From UBA1361 sp035647455 (GTDB lineage: Bacteria; Bacillota_I; Bacilli_A; RFN20; CAG-826): a DNA stretch of 35,381 bases. Of this stretch, positions 16,749 to 24,973 are shown one piece after another (the stretch's first letter is position 1; every line of letters starts with the position of its first letter). Made by a program: the position numbers and the translations under genes. Where the stretch lies: NCBI GenBank assembly GCA_035647455.1, contig DASRNI010000006.1, positions 1 through 35,381 of the forward strand. The letters run 5' to 3'. A model generated the notes under the pieces. The model ran no database searches, had not been told where the DNA came from, and saw only the letters and a list, made by a program, of their open reading frames with translations.

Positions 16749-18701
16749 ATGTCCAAAGAACAACGACCACAAAACCCAAAACAACAGAAAAAAACATTTA
16801 AATTTTATTTACCATATATTTTATTGTTTATATTTATTGGTGCCGTTTTAGCAATTGCTTTTTCACCATTTGGCGAAAAAACGGTTGTACTTTCACAAAC
16901 AGAATTCCATGAACGATATGAAGACGTGGTTAATGCTACTGTAACACAAACAGAAACTACAACTAAAATTGAAGGAACGATTGGAAAAACCGATAGTGAA
17001 GATGTTGAAAACTTTATGGTTATTGTTTCAAATAACTATTTTGACGAGATTGAATTTGCTTTAACCGAAGCGGCTGAAAAAATCATTATTGTTAATAGTT
17101 ATGAACGGACTTTTTGGAATACGATTGCTCCTAATCTCCTGTACTTGCTCTTATTAGTTGGTATTGTTTCATTCTTATATTCCCGCATGGCGGGCGCTGT
17201 TAATGCTTCAAATACGAAGGCGATGGATTTTAATCGTTCACGCGCAAGACTTGAAACGAATAAAACAAAGACTTTTGCTGACGTTGCTGGTGCAGAAGCA
17301 GAAAAAGCCGAGATGGTTGAAATTGTTGATTACTTGAAAAATCCGAAGAAATATACAAAATTTGGTGCAAAACTGCCACGTGGTGTCCTTTTAGTTGGCC
17401 CACCAGGAACAGGAAAAACATTATTAGCAAAAGCGGTTGCTGGTGAAGCAAATGTACCGTTTTACTCTATCTCTGGTTCTGATTTTGTTGAGATGTTTGT
17501 TGGTGTTGGTGCTGGACGTGTTCGTGATATGTTCCGACAAGCAAAACGAACTGCGCCTTGTTTAGTCTTTATTGATGAACTTGACGCCGTTGGTCGTCAA
17601 CGTGGCGCGGGTCTTGGTGGCGGTAATGATGAGCGTGAACAAACGCTTAACCAGTTACTCATCGAGATGGATGGTTTTTCAGACAATTCCGGAATTATTG
17701 TTATAGCGGCAACAAACCGTGATGACGTTCTTGACCCAGCTTTATTAAGGGCGGGACGATTTGACCGCAAGATTACGGTAAGTTTACCTGATCGGGCCGG
17801 ACGTACAGCAATCTTTAAAGTCCATGCACGGGGCAAAACAATCGATGAAACAGTTGATTTCGATGCGATTTCGCGAAGAACTGTCGGATTCTCCGGAGCG
17901 GACATTGAAAGTATTTTAAATGATGCGGCAATTTTAGCAGTTCGTGAAGATGCGGATAATATTAAACTTATACATATTGACGAAGCAATTGATCGACGCA
18001 TTGCCGGACCGGCAAAATCAAGTAAAGGTCTTAATGAACATGAACGTAAAGTCATTGCGTATCACGAAGCCGGACATGCGATTATTGGTTTGAACCAAAA
18101 ATTCAGTGATAAAGTCCAAAAAATTACAATTATCCCTCGTGGTCGCACAGGTGGTCACGTGTTAATGACGCCGGAAGAAGATCGCTTCCTGATAACGAAA
18201 AAAGAATTATTCGCCCGAATTGTCGGTTATCTTGGCGGACGAACTAGTGAAGAAGTCTTCTTTGAAGATGTTTCGACTGGGGCACAAAATGATATTGAAG
18301 TAGCAACAAGAATTGCTCGTCTCATGGTTACTGAATACGGAATGAGTGACTTAGGTCCGATTCAGTACGAGCGTGATACGGGTAGTGTTTTCCTTGGTCG
18401 TGACTATACTTCAAGCCAAAAAAACTTTTCACAACAAGTCGCGCTTGAAATTGATAAAGAAGTTCGAAAAATTATTGAAGCCGCGCATAAACAAGCCCGT
18501 GTTCTCATTGAGAAACATAAAGATGATTTGATTTTAATTGCGGAAACACTTTTGGAGCGTGAAACAATTACGGCTGAACAAATTGAAAAATTACTCCGTG
18601 ATCGTAAGCTTGATGAGCCAGTTCAAGTTAAAGTAAATGATGTTGTGGCGGAAGAAACTTCTAAAGAAGAAGTTGTTAAAAAAGAAACTGAAGAAGAATA
18701 A
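16749..18701 (+). CDS. ftsH: ATP-dependent zinc metalloprotease FtsH
   Basis: This 650-residue membrane-anchored AAA+ protease degrades misfolded membrane and regulatory proteins. TM helix 1 is at about residues 18-38. An extracytoplasmic domain follows, then TM helix 2 at about 125-146. The AAA module has Walker A GPPGTGKTLLAKAVAGEA, the FVGVGAGRVRDMF pore loop, Walker B CLVFIDELDAVG, and the second region of homology ATNRDDVLDPALLRAGRFDR. The zinc site HEAGHA is followed by the late metal ligand region LGGRTSEEVFF. The C-terminal tail is acidic. The start ATG has a strong ribosome binding site, AAGGAGG. It has its own promoter. Confidence 0.98.
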   Translation: MSKEQRPQNPKQQKKTFKFYLPYILLFIFIGAVLAIAFSPFGEKTVVLSQTEFHERYEDVVNATVTQTETTTKIEGTIGKTDSEDVENFMVIVSNNYFDEIEFALTEAAEKIIIVNSYERTFWNTIAPNLLYLLLLVGIVSFLYSRMAGAVNASNTKAMDFNRSRARLETNKTKTFADVAGAEAEKAEMVEIVDYLKNPKKYTKFGAKLPRGVLLVGPPGTGKTLLAKAVAGEANVPFYSISGSDFVEMFVGVGAGRVRDMFRQAKRTAPCLVFIDELDAVGRQRGAGLGGGNDEREQTLNQLLIEMDGFSDNSGIIVIAATNRDDVLDPALLRAGRFDRKITVSLPDRAGRTAIFKVHARGKTIDETVDFDAISRRTVGFSGADIESILNDAAILAVREDADNIKLIHIDEAIDRRIAGPAKSSKGLNEHERKVIAYHEAGHAIIGLNQKFSDKVQKITIIPRGRTGGHVLMTPEEDRFLITKKELFARIVGYLGGRTSEEVFFEDVSTGAQNDIEVATRIARLMVTEYGMSDLGPIQYERDTGSVFLGRDYTSSQKNFSQQVALEIDKEVRKIIEAAHKQARVLIEKHKDDLILIAETLLERETITAEQIEKLLRDRKLDEPVQVKVNDVVAEETSKEEVVKKETEEE

Positions 18702-18715
18702 ACAAACGATTTTAT

Positions 18716-19720
18716 ATGTTTAAAATTGGTGACATAACAATTGATGGTCCGGTTATTCTTGCGCCAATGGCGGGAATAACAACACGGGCTTACCGTGATT
18801 TTATGCGTTCTTTTGGCGTTAATTTGTCATACACAGAAATGATTAGTGATAGTGGTCTCATCTTTCAAAATGAGCGGACTTTTACGTATTTACCGGATAA
18901 AGATGAAGAACGGCCACTTTCTGTGCAGCTTTTTGGCGGTGAAGTTAATAAGTTACTTGGAGCAGTTGAAAAAATTGAAAACTACACGAGTAATTATGAC
19001 TTTCTTGATTTAAATTTAGGTTGTCCAGTTCCAAAGGTAACGAGAAACAATGGCGGTTCAGCGTGGTTAAAATACCCCGAGGAATTAATTTTGATGGTTG
19101 GAGAAGTTGTTAAAAAAAGTAAAAAACCGGTCACGGTTAAAATTCGCATCGGGTGGGATGAAAAGCAAATTAACTTTAAAGAACTTTTACCACGGCTCGA
19201 AAAAGCGGGTGTCGCCGCAATTGCAATTCATTTACGCACAACTAAGCAACTTTATAGTGGTAAGGCTCGTTATGATTTAGCAGAAAACATTAGTGAATTA
19301 GTAAAAATACCACTAATTGTGAGTGGTGATATTTACACATTAGATGATGCTATTAATGCGCTTAATATTACAGGTGCTAAAGCAGTAATGATTGCCCGGG
19401 GTCAATTAGGTAACCCATTTTTAGCAACACAAATCGTTGAATATTACAAAAGCGGAAAGAGATTGGAAGGGCCAACAGTATTAGAGCAACTAGCATATTT
19501 AGAAACCTTAGCAAAGGCATTAATTGCTGAAAAGGGGGAAAAGCGCGCAATTTTAACGATGCGCACTCTTGCTCCACACTTTGTAAAAAACTATGCTTTT
19601 GCAAAAAAACATCGGATTCAATTAAATTCAAAAATTTCAACATATTCCGAGTTAAAATCGATTATCGAAACAATCAAAAACGACTTTTTGCTTATAAAAG
19701 CAAATAGTGGTAGCATATAA
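18716..19720 (+). CDS. dusB: tRNA-dihydrouridine synthase
   Basis: This 334-residue FMN enzyme reduces uridines in tRNA. The TIM-barrel motifs are present: VILAPMAGITTRAYRDF, the catalytic-Cys motif LNLGCPVPKV, PVTVKIRIGW, AIAIHLRTTKQLYSG, and VMIARGQLGNPF. Its place between ftsH and lysS is that of dusB (yacF) in Bacillota. It starts 14 bases after ftsH with only a weak A/G-rich upstream region, so it is probably read through from the ftsH promoter. Which D positions it modifies cannot be told from sequence. Confidence 0.94.
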   Translation: MFKIGDITIDGPVILAPMAGITTRAYRDFMRSFGVNLSYTEMISDSGLIFQNERTFTYLPDKDEERPLSVQLFGGEVNKLLGAVEKIENYTSNYDFLDLNLGCPVPKVTRNNGGSAWLKYPEELILMVGEVVKKSKKPVTVKIRIGWDEKQINFKELLPRLEKAGVAAIAIHLRTTKQLYSGKARYDLAENISELVKIPLIVSGDIYTLDDAINALNITGAKAVMIARGQLGNPFLATQIVEYYKSGKRLEGPTVLEQLAYLETLAKALIAEKGEKRAILTMRTLAPHFVKNYAFAKKHRIQLNSKISTYSELKSIIETIKNDFLLIKANSGSI

Positions 19721-19739
19721 AAGCATTGAGGTAACAGTT

Positions 19740-21224
19740 ATGAAAAGAAAATTGACAGATCAAGAAATTGTTCGCAGAGAGAAAATAATTAAATTACAAG
19801 AAGCGGGTTTTAAACCGTTTGGTGAAAAATACGTTCGCACTCATGATAGTGCTAAAGTTCGCGAACTTGCCGAAAATAAGACAAAAGAAGAACTAGACGA
19901 ACTAAATATTAATGTGAAGTTAGCGGGCCGGATTATGTTTATTCGGATTATGGGTAAGGCAAGTTTTTTCACAATTCAAGACCAAGCAGGACAAATGCAA
20001 GCATTCATTACCAAAAATAATGTTGGTGAAGAAATTTATGAAATTTTCAAGTTAGCTGACCTTGGTGATATCGTCGGTGTTGAAGGGACAATAATGCGGA
20101 CAAAAACGGGTGAAGTAACGGTTAAAGTTAGTACATATACGCATATCGTAAAAGCACTTCGACCACTCCCAGAAAAGTTTCATGGTCTTCAAGATATTGA
20201 AGAGCGTTACCGTCGTCGTTATTTAGATTTAATTATGAATGAAAACGCTCGTAAAGTTGCTTATATGCGACCGAAGTTAATTCGTGCTATGCAAGATTTT
20301 TTTGATAAGCGTGGTTATATTGAAGTTGAAACAAGTATGCTCAGTAGCGTACTCGGTGGGGCAAATGCGAAACCGTTTGTAACGCATCATAATGCGCTAA
20401 ATCGTGACTTTTACTTGCGAATTGCTACGGAATTACCACTTAAACGGCTTCTTGTCGGTGGAATGGAAAAAGTTTACGAAATTGGTCGACTTTTCCGTAA
20501 CGAAGGAATAAGCACCCGGCATAATCCAGAATTTACAACTGTTGAAGCTTATGAAGCGTATGCTGACTTAGAAGATATGTTTAACTTATGTGAAGACTTA
20601 GTACGCCATCTCGCTGTTGTTGCGAACGGCTCAACTGAACTACCATGGGGTGATGTTACAATTGATGTTGGTCCGAAGTTCCGCCGTGTTCATATGGTCG
20701 ATTTAGTTAAAGAAAAAACCGGAATTGATTTCTATCAAGAGATGACGTTTAAAGAAGCGGCAAAACTAGCTAATGAACATAAAATTCATGTTGAGAAGCA
20801 TTGGACTGGTGTAGGCCATATTATTAACGCTTTCTTTGAAGAGTTATGTGAAGACGATTTAATTCAACCAACCTTTGTGTATGGGCATCCGCTTGAAATA
20901 TCACCATTAGCGCGTAAAAGTGAAGATGAGCGCTTTACAGAACGGTTTGAACTTTTTGTAAAGGGGAATGAACTCGCAAATGCATTTACTGAACTAAATG
21001 ATCCGCTTGATCAATATGAACGTTTTATTTCCCAACTTGAAGCAAAAAAACTTGGTGACGAAGAAGCGAATGAGCTTGATCAAGATTTCCTTGATGCGCT
21101 TGAATACGGAATGCCACCAGCCGGGGGAATTGGTATCGGTATCGACCGCCTTATTATGTTACTAACAAATCAAACGTCAATTCGTGAAGTTATTTTATTC
21201 CCAACTTTACGTGACAATAAATAA
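19740..21224 (+). CDS. lysS: Lysyl-tRNA synthetase, class II
   Basis: This 494-residue enzyme charges tRNA-Lys. The N-terminal OB-fold anticodon-binding domain covers about residues 50-150. Class II motif 2 is in the region KVYEIGRLFRNEGISTRHNP, and motif 3 is GGIGIGIDRLIML near the C-terminus. GGANAKPF and LASNE-like substrate loops are also present. A GTG 33 bases upstream opens the same frame but is rejected: ATG 19740 has GAGGTAA at proper spacing and yields the usual N-terminus. The gene closes the plus-strand housekeeping run. No obvious terminator lies between it and the rpsF promoter. Confidence 0.97.
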   Translation: MKRKLTDQEIVRREKIIKLQEAGFKPFGEKYVRTHDSAKVRELAENKTKEELDELNINVKLAGRIMFIRIMGKASFFTIQDQAGQMQAFITKNNVGEEIYEIFKLADLGDIVGVEGTIMRTKTGEVTVKVSTYTHIVKALRPLPEKFHGLQDIEERYRRRYLDLIMNENARKVAYMRPKLIRAMQDFFDKRGYIEVETSMLSSVLGGANAKPFVTHHNALNRDFYLRIATELPLKRLLVGGMEKVYEIGRLFRNEGISTRHNPEFTTVEAYEAYADLEDMFNLCEDLVRHLAVVANGSTELPWGDVTIDVGPKFRRVHMVDLVKEKTGIDFYQEMTFKEAAKLANEHKIHVEKHWTGVGHIINAFFEELCEDDLIQPTFVYGHPLEISPLARKSEDERFTERFELFVKGNELANAFTELNDPLDQYERFISQLEAKKLGDEEANELDQDFLDALEYGMPPAGGIGIGIDRLIMLLTNQTSIREVILFPTLRDNK

Positions 21225-21263
21225 ACTAATTTTGTAATTATAAATGTGACAAGGTAGCGTTAC

Positions 21264-21292
21264 TTTACAAAATAGTCTAGATGTATTATACT
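21264..21292 (+). promoter_or_regulatory. Promoter of rpsF-ssb-rpsR
   Basis: TTTACA (21264-21269), a 17-base spacer and TATACT (21287-21292) each differ from consensus by one base. Predicted transcription starts near 21299, giving a leader of about 75 bases that folds (next entry). Confidence 0.65.
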
Positions 21293-21298
21293 TACAGC

Positions 21299-21370
21299 GT
21301 TATATTACACTGTAATATACTTCTCTGCTGTTCTTTCCAGAAACAGCCAAAATAGTCCAGAGGGAGGTGT
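21299..21370 (+). promoter_or_regulatory. Structured rpsF leader, candidate S6:S18 autoregulatory RNA
   Basis: The leader begins with a perfect 8-bp repeat, TATATTAC-ACT-GTAATATA (21301-21319). A second structure follows. TTCTCTG (21321-21327) can pair with CAGAGGG (21358-21364), which includes part of the rpsF ribosome binding site. It encloses an inner hairpin CTGTT/AACAG (21328-21346) with a 3' bulge that starts CCA. Many bacteria carry an S6:S18-binding motif here, with an apical hairpin and a CCG bulge, that shuts off rpsF. Position and shape fit, but the bulge reads CCA rather than CCG, so the assignment is tentative. Confidence 0.5.
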
Positions 21371-21374
21371 GCTT

Positions 21375-21662
21375 ATGAAAAAGTACGAAATCATGTATAT
21401 TCTTCTTGCTGATTTAGGTGAAGAAGAAAGAAAAACCGTGATGGATAACATGCATAAAATCATTACCGATTTAAATGGTAAGATTTTAAGTGTCGATGTT
21501 GAAAATTGGGGTTTGCGTGATTTTGCTTATCCGATTAATGATCTTACAAAAGGTTATTATGTCGTCATTGAAGTTGAAGCTGATAGTAAAGCGCTTAATG
21601 AATTTGATCGATTAGCAAAATTAAATACAAACGTATTACGACATCTTGTCATTGCAAAATAA
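21375..21662 (+). CDS. rpsF: 30S ribosomal protein S6
   Basis: This 95-residue protein has the typical S6 start, MKKYEIMYILLADLGEEER. The body includes NWGLRDFAYPINDLTKGYYVV and ends in NVLRHLVIAK. S6 binds 16S rRNA as a dimer with S18, which is encoded two genes downstream. A GTG two codons upstream is inside the Shine-Dalgarno and is rejected; GGGAGGTG fits the ATG at 21375. There is no extended glutamate tail. Confidence 0.96.
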   Translation: MKKYEIMYILLADLGEEERKTVMDNMHKIITDLNGKILSVDVENWGLRDFAYPINDLTKGYYVVIEVEADSKALNEFDRLAKLNTNVLRHLVIAK

Positions 21663-21702
21663 CGTCATCATCAAAAGAAACAAGATGACTCAGGAGGAAA
21701 TT

Positions 21703-22110
21703 ATGGTTAATAGAACCGTCTTAGTAGGTCGTTTAGCTCGTGATCCAGAATTGCGACGAACACCAAATAATGTCGCAGTAACTTCATTTACTGTCGCAGT
21801 CGATGATCGCCCAAGTCGTGATCGCGAAAAAACAACAAGTTTTATTAATGTTGTGTGCTGGAACCATACAGCAGAATTCGTTGCTAATTACTTAAAAAAA
21901 GGTAATTTAGTCGGTGTTGACGGACGAATTCAACAACGAACATACGAAAATAATGAAGGAAGAAAAATTAACGTCTTTGAAGTTATCGCGGATAGCGTTC
22001 AAGCGTTAGAATCACGAGCACAACGCGAAGAAGATTCAGGTTACGTTGCCGATAAAGATCCGGCAGAAGTTACAGGAATCGATATTGCCGATGATGATCT
22101 TCCGTTCTAA
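21703..22110 (+). CDS. ssb: Single-stranded DNA-binding protein
   Basis: This 135-residue SSB carries the OB fold in about residues 1-108 (MVNRTVLVGRLARDPELRRT, SFINVVCWNHTAEF, DGRIQQRTYENNEGRK). A very short linker follows, then the partner-docking tip DIADDDLPF. It is shorter than typical SSBs (about 160-175 residues) because the linker is reduced, while the acidic tip is complete. The start is ATG 21703, preceded by CAGGAGGAAATT. An upstream in-frame start that overlaps rpsF lacks a ribosome binding site. It lies in the conserved rpsF-ssb-rpsR operon. Confidence 0.96.
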   Translation: MVNRTVLVGRLARDPELRRTPNNVAVTSFTVAVDDRPSRDREKTTSFINVVCWNHTAEFVANYLKKGNLVGVDGRIQQRTYENNEGRKINVFEVIADSVQALESRAQREEDSGYVADKDPAEVTGIDIADDDLPF

Positions 22111-22130
22111 CAAATAGTTAAGGAGTAAAA

Positions 22131-22355
22131 ATGTATAGAAAACAAAGAGCGCGTAAAAAAGTTTGTTATTTCAAACAAAACAAAATTACGCATATCGATT
22201 ATAAAGATGTCGAACTACTTAAAAAGTTCGTAACAGCGAACGGTAAAATTACCCCACGCCACGTTACTAATACATCGTCAAAATATCAACGTGAACTTGC
22301 CAAAGCAATTAAACGAGCAAGATTTATGGCTTTATTACCATACTACGTTGATTAA
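22131..22355 (+). CDS. rpsR: 30S ribosomal protein S18
   Basis: This 74-residue basic protein has the S18 core: DYKDVELLKKFVTANGKITP, RHVTNTSSKYQRELAKAIKRAR and FMALLPYY. The N-terminus MYRKQRARKKVCYF keeps a single Cys. The ribosome binding site is AAGGAG. It is last in the operon with rpsF and ssb and is followed by an intrinsic terminator. Confidence 0.96.
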   Translation: MYRKQRARKKVCYFKQNKITHIDYKDVELLKKFVTANGKITPRHVTNTSSKYQRELAKAIKRARFMALLPYYVD

Positions 22356-22427
22356 TAATTTATTGTAAAAATACAAAAGAGAAAGTACCTACTATCTAAA
22401 AACTAAGGTACCACTATAAAGTAAATT

Positions 22428-22457
22428 AGACCTTGAATAAATCAGGGTCTTTTTTTA
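22428..22457 (+). terminator. Intrinsic terminator of rpsF-ssb-rpsR
   Basis: A 9-bp stem, AGACCTTGA/TCAGGGTCT (one G-U pair), with an ATAAA loop is followed by a run of T residues at 22450-22456. It lies between rpsR and the convergent surface-protein gene. Confidence 0.88.
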
Positions 22458-22507
22458 ATAAGGTTATATTTGTAATCGTTGTTTAATTTACTATGTTATG
22501 AGAGATA

Positions 22508-24814
22508 TTAACCATTGGTAATATTTGCAGTCTTAAAACCTTCAGTGTTTACTGGACGATAATCGTTACCAGATAAACCTGTGTAATAAACATTAACACG
22601 GCCGTTACTTCCTGAAGCACGGTAGAAACGGTATGTCGCAGCGTTTGATCCGGTTAAAAGTGATTGTGCGACATCAAAACGAACGCGCGTACCACTTTCA
22701 AGCATCCAGTTATTCCAACTGTCTTCTGCAGCATTAAATGTTGGATTTAAACTGTTTATATAGTCAACACTAGCCATTTGTCGGGAAAGTGACCCTTCAA
22801 GCGATGTGAAGAAAATATCAAAATCAACGATATTAACTTCAAAAGGACTACTATCAAGTTCAGTAATTGTAAGCCGTGGATTACCACTTCCAAAAGTTGG
22901 CACCTCTGTAATTGTAGGGCCGCCAATACCAATTGCAATCATTGACTGGCGCGAACCGCCCCACCATGAATCAATGCTACCGCTTTTCGTAATTTGAAAT
23001 GAAAGTTGTTGCTCGATAACTTTATCGAGAATTGGCTGTCCATTCTCAAACTGCACGACTGGATAATCGGTGTAATCGTATAAGGAAGCTCCAAGCGCTT
23101 TCCAATGTGAATTTTCTACAGCTGGAGATAAGAAACCATGACTTGACTTCTTACTATTATTTAAAATACGAAAATAGTTTGTGATCCCACCACCAACATA
23201 AGTATTACTTGGAACAACATAGCGGACAGTAATTTGTGCTTCATAGCCAGTTGTATTCATAATTGCGGCAAACCCACTTGCTTGATCAGCTGAAAACCAA
23301 ACCCAAATACCATTATTTATTGCTGCCGCTCTAGCACCGCGGGTAAATAGGCTAGTATCATAGGTAGTGATTCCTTTAAGGGCTTCATTCCACGTTAATG
23401 AAGGGGATGTATCAATTAGTGGGTTATCATTTTCATCAGTTAATCCGGTGTCATAAGTAACCATTTTGTTTTGTGCCGTACCATAAATGCGGAAATAGTT
23501 TTGTTCCGTTGTAGTTAAGTCGTAATACGATGAAATTGTTTTTGATACTGTTTCTGTATTGTTGTAATAAGTATTAACTGCTGAAGCATTAGGATTGCCA
23601 GTTAATGTCGCAGGTGTTGTCCATGTTATTGGTACACCACTTGTATATTCACTAAAATTATAGTTAATTCGTTTATATTTAGCGTTTGCCGCGTCATTAA
23701 TATTATCGTCAAGCGTTCGTCCCACTAGTGAACCGTAACTTTTTGCCGCGCGGCCGGAAATGATTATTTTCCCATTGTTTGCAGTTGAGTTAGAAGTGCC
23801 ACCATTTAAGCCAAGGTATTTTGCTTCGCCATCAAGATGGCCAACAAAAAATCCAACGTATGTTTCATGCGGACCAAATGAATCCCCAGCGGTGTCATGA
23901 ATTGTTTTCCAATAGCCGACTTTAACACCAGTACTCGTATTAGCAACATCAACGGTGCCATCAAGATTAACGTTAATATGCCAGCGTTCGAGTGTATGCG
24001 CAATAATTACTTCATCATGCAGAGCAAGGACTTTCGCATTAACTTGAACAGGATACTTTTCAATTTCCCCTTGAGCAACAGGAGTTTTTACTTCAAAACG
24101 ATTGTTTTTCCATTCAAGATAATCATTATTTGTTGATTCGTAAGTTACATGATACGTAATTCCACCATTAGAAATCGTTTCTTTATTAGGAACGAAATAA
24201 GCCGGTGTTTGTCCGGACTTTTGTGTAAAGGCTAAATTTAAACTTTGCGCTTCACTAGCGAAAAGACTAGCAAGTGGATTTGTTGTTCGCAGTGTTCCAC
24301 CGCCATCGTTAGTGTTCACATAAATTGTTGGTTTATCGAGAATAAAGTTCTTAATTACTGCGCCGTAAGCAACATAACCAAACATTCCGATATCATTTGT
24401 GTTATTTCCATCAACTTCAAGACTTGTAATTATTGCACCGTTACCTTGAAAGACACCATAAAACGGATTATCTTCAGTACCAATTGGCAATAACCGGTCA
24501 CCACTCCAAGTAAAACTTTGCGTGAGTTTGAAGTGTGTGTTATTTGAGAATAAACCTAAAACAGTTAAACGTTGTAAAGTACGTAAATGATCAGGATTAG
24601 CAATTAAGTAAGGTGAACCTTCTGTACCGGTTCCACCGTCAAAATGGTCCCCCATCTTACCAAGGTTGAAATCAACGACGTTACTATATTTACTATCATA
24701 AACGTATGCAGCGTAAGTAAAAGCAATTGTTGCCGTAACACTTGTCAAAATACTAAAAAGGAGCAGAAAGATATTCAGTTTCTTTTTCCTAAATAAGTTT
24801 TTTCGCTTTTCCAT
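22508..24814 (-). CDS. Large surface/secreted beta-repeat protein under c-di-GMP riboswitch
   Basis: This is a 768-residue exported protein. A strongly basic N-terminus (about residues 1-12) precedes a hydrophobic helix of about 23 residues. It runs into AFTYAAYVYDSKYSNVVDFNLGKM, similar in layout to signal regions of SipW-type (TasA/camelysin-like) exported proteins. The stretch at about residues 60-160 (GGTGTEGSPYLIANPDHLRT, LPIG, NPFYGVFQGNGAIITSLEV, DIGMFGYVAYGAVIKNF) is a GLUG-like beta-helix repeat signature seen in adhesins and surface proteins. The remainder is Asn/Ser/Thr-rich without recognised catalytic motifs. No sortase signal is visible. ATG 24814 is preferred over the ATG six bases upstream because AAGGG is 6 bases from it. 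Surface attachment or an adhesin is inferred, not shown. Confidence 0.75.
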   Translation of the reverse strand: MEKRKNLFRKKKLNIFLLLFSILTSVTATIAFTYAAYVYDSKYSNVVDFNLGKMGDHFDGGTGTEGSPYLIANPDHLRTLQRLTVLGLFSNNTHFKLTQSFTWSGDRLLPIGTEDNPFYGVFQGNGAIITSLEVDGNNTNDIGMFGYVAYGAVIKNFILDKPTIYVNTNDGGGTLRTTNPLASLFASEAQSLNLAFTQKSGQTPAYFVPNKETISNGGITYHVTYESTNNDYLEWKNNRFEVKTPVAQGEIEKYPVQVNAKVLALHDEVIIAHTLERWHINVNLDGTVDVANTSTGVKVGYWKTIHDTAGDSFGPHETYVGFFVGHLDGEAKYLGLNGGTSNSTANNGKIIISGRAAKSYGSLVGRTLDDNINDAANAKYKRINYNFSEYTSGVPITWTTPATLTGNPNASAVNTYYNNTETVSKTISSYYDLTTTEQNYFRIYGTAQNKMVTYDTGLTDENDNPLIDTSPSLTWNEALKGITTYDTSLFTRGARAAAINNGIWVWFSADQASGFAAIMNTTGYEAQITVRYVVPSNTYVGGGITNYFRILNNSKKSSHGFLSPAVENSHWKALGASLYDYTDYPVVQFENGQPILDKVIEQQLSFQITKSGSIDSWWGGSRQSMIAIGIGGPTITEVPTFGSGNPRLTITELDSSPFEVNIVDFDIFFTSLEGSLSRQMASVDYINSLNPTFNAAEDSWNNWMLESGTRVRFDVAQSLLTGSNAATYRFYRASGSNGRVNVYYTGLSGNDYRPVNTEGFKTANITNG

Positions 24815-24831
24815 TTTCATCCCTTAGTTTT

Positions 24832-24878
24832 AAAAAAACAGCCAATGTTTCCCTTATTTCATTTCGGTAACTGGCTGT
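24832..24878 (-). terminator. Riboswitch-controlled intrinsic terminator
   Basis: On the minus strand ACAGCCA (24878-24872) pairs with TGGCTGT (24844-24838), followed by a T run (24838-24832). Additional inner pairing (GTT/AAC, CC/GG) can extend the stem. The 5' arm is also the conserved 3' part of the c-di-GMP aptamer, so the aptamer and the terminator exclude each other. Confidence 0.85.
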
Positions 24879-24941
24879 CTATTTAATTTAAGACCCTATA
24901 GTTTTGCGTCGCTAGATTTCTCTAGTTTTGCCTTTTTCACC
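24865..24941 (-). ncRNA. c-di-GMP-I (GEMM-I) riboswitch aptamer
   Basis: Read on the minus strand, all the class hallmarks occur in order. The 5' P1 strand is GGTGA and the junction is GGCAAAA. A perfect stem CTAGA/TCTAG is capped by a GAAA tetraloop (24925-24912). The invariant GACGCAAA follows (24910-24903), then CTATAGGG, a stem GTCT/AGAC with an A/T-rich loop, and CAGCCAG. The P1 return strand is TTACCG. P1 pairs GGTGA with TTACC. The class binds c-di-GMP between these helices. The consensus CCAGGTTACC has one G fewer here. Bound ligand should hold CAGCC and TTACC in the aptamer and block the terminator, giving ON control of the surface-protein gene. Confidence 0.92.
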
Positions 24942-24945
24942 TTTA

Positions 24946-24973
24946 ATTATAAGTATAATTAAGAATTTGTCAA
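24946..24973 (-). promoter_or_regulatory. Consensus promoter of the riboswitch-controlled gene
   Basis: On the minus strand TTGACA (24973-24968), a 16-base spacer and TATAAT (24951-24946) are both perfect sigma-A hexamers. Transcription should start near 24940, at the first paired bases of the aptamer. A very strong promoter followed by a default terminator is the usual design of a transcriptional ON riboswitch. Confidence 0.88.

Noticed and set aside
17597..18055. 152-codon minus-strand frame inside ftsH
   Set aside because: It is a reverse-strand shadow of the conserved AAA domain, rich in Ser and Arg without any recognisable domain.
22385..22411. GTACCT/AGGTAC inverted repeat downstream of rpsR
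   Set aside because: It is a 6-bp stem with a 15-base loop and no T run, and the real terminator is right behind it.
24245..24493. Plus-strand frame inside the surface-protein gene
   Set aside because: It is a shadow of the real minus-strand gene, with no ribosome binding site and cysteine-rich, low-complexity translation.
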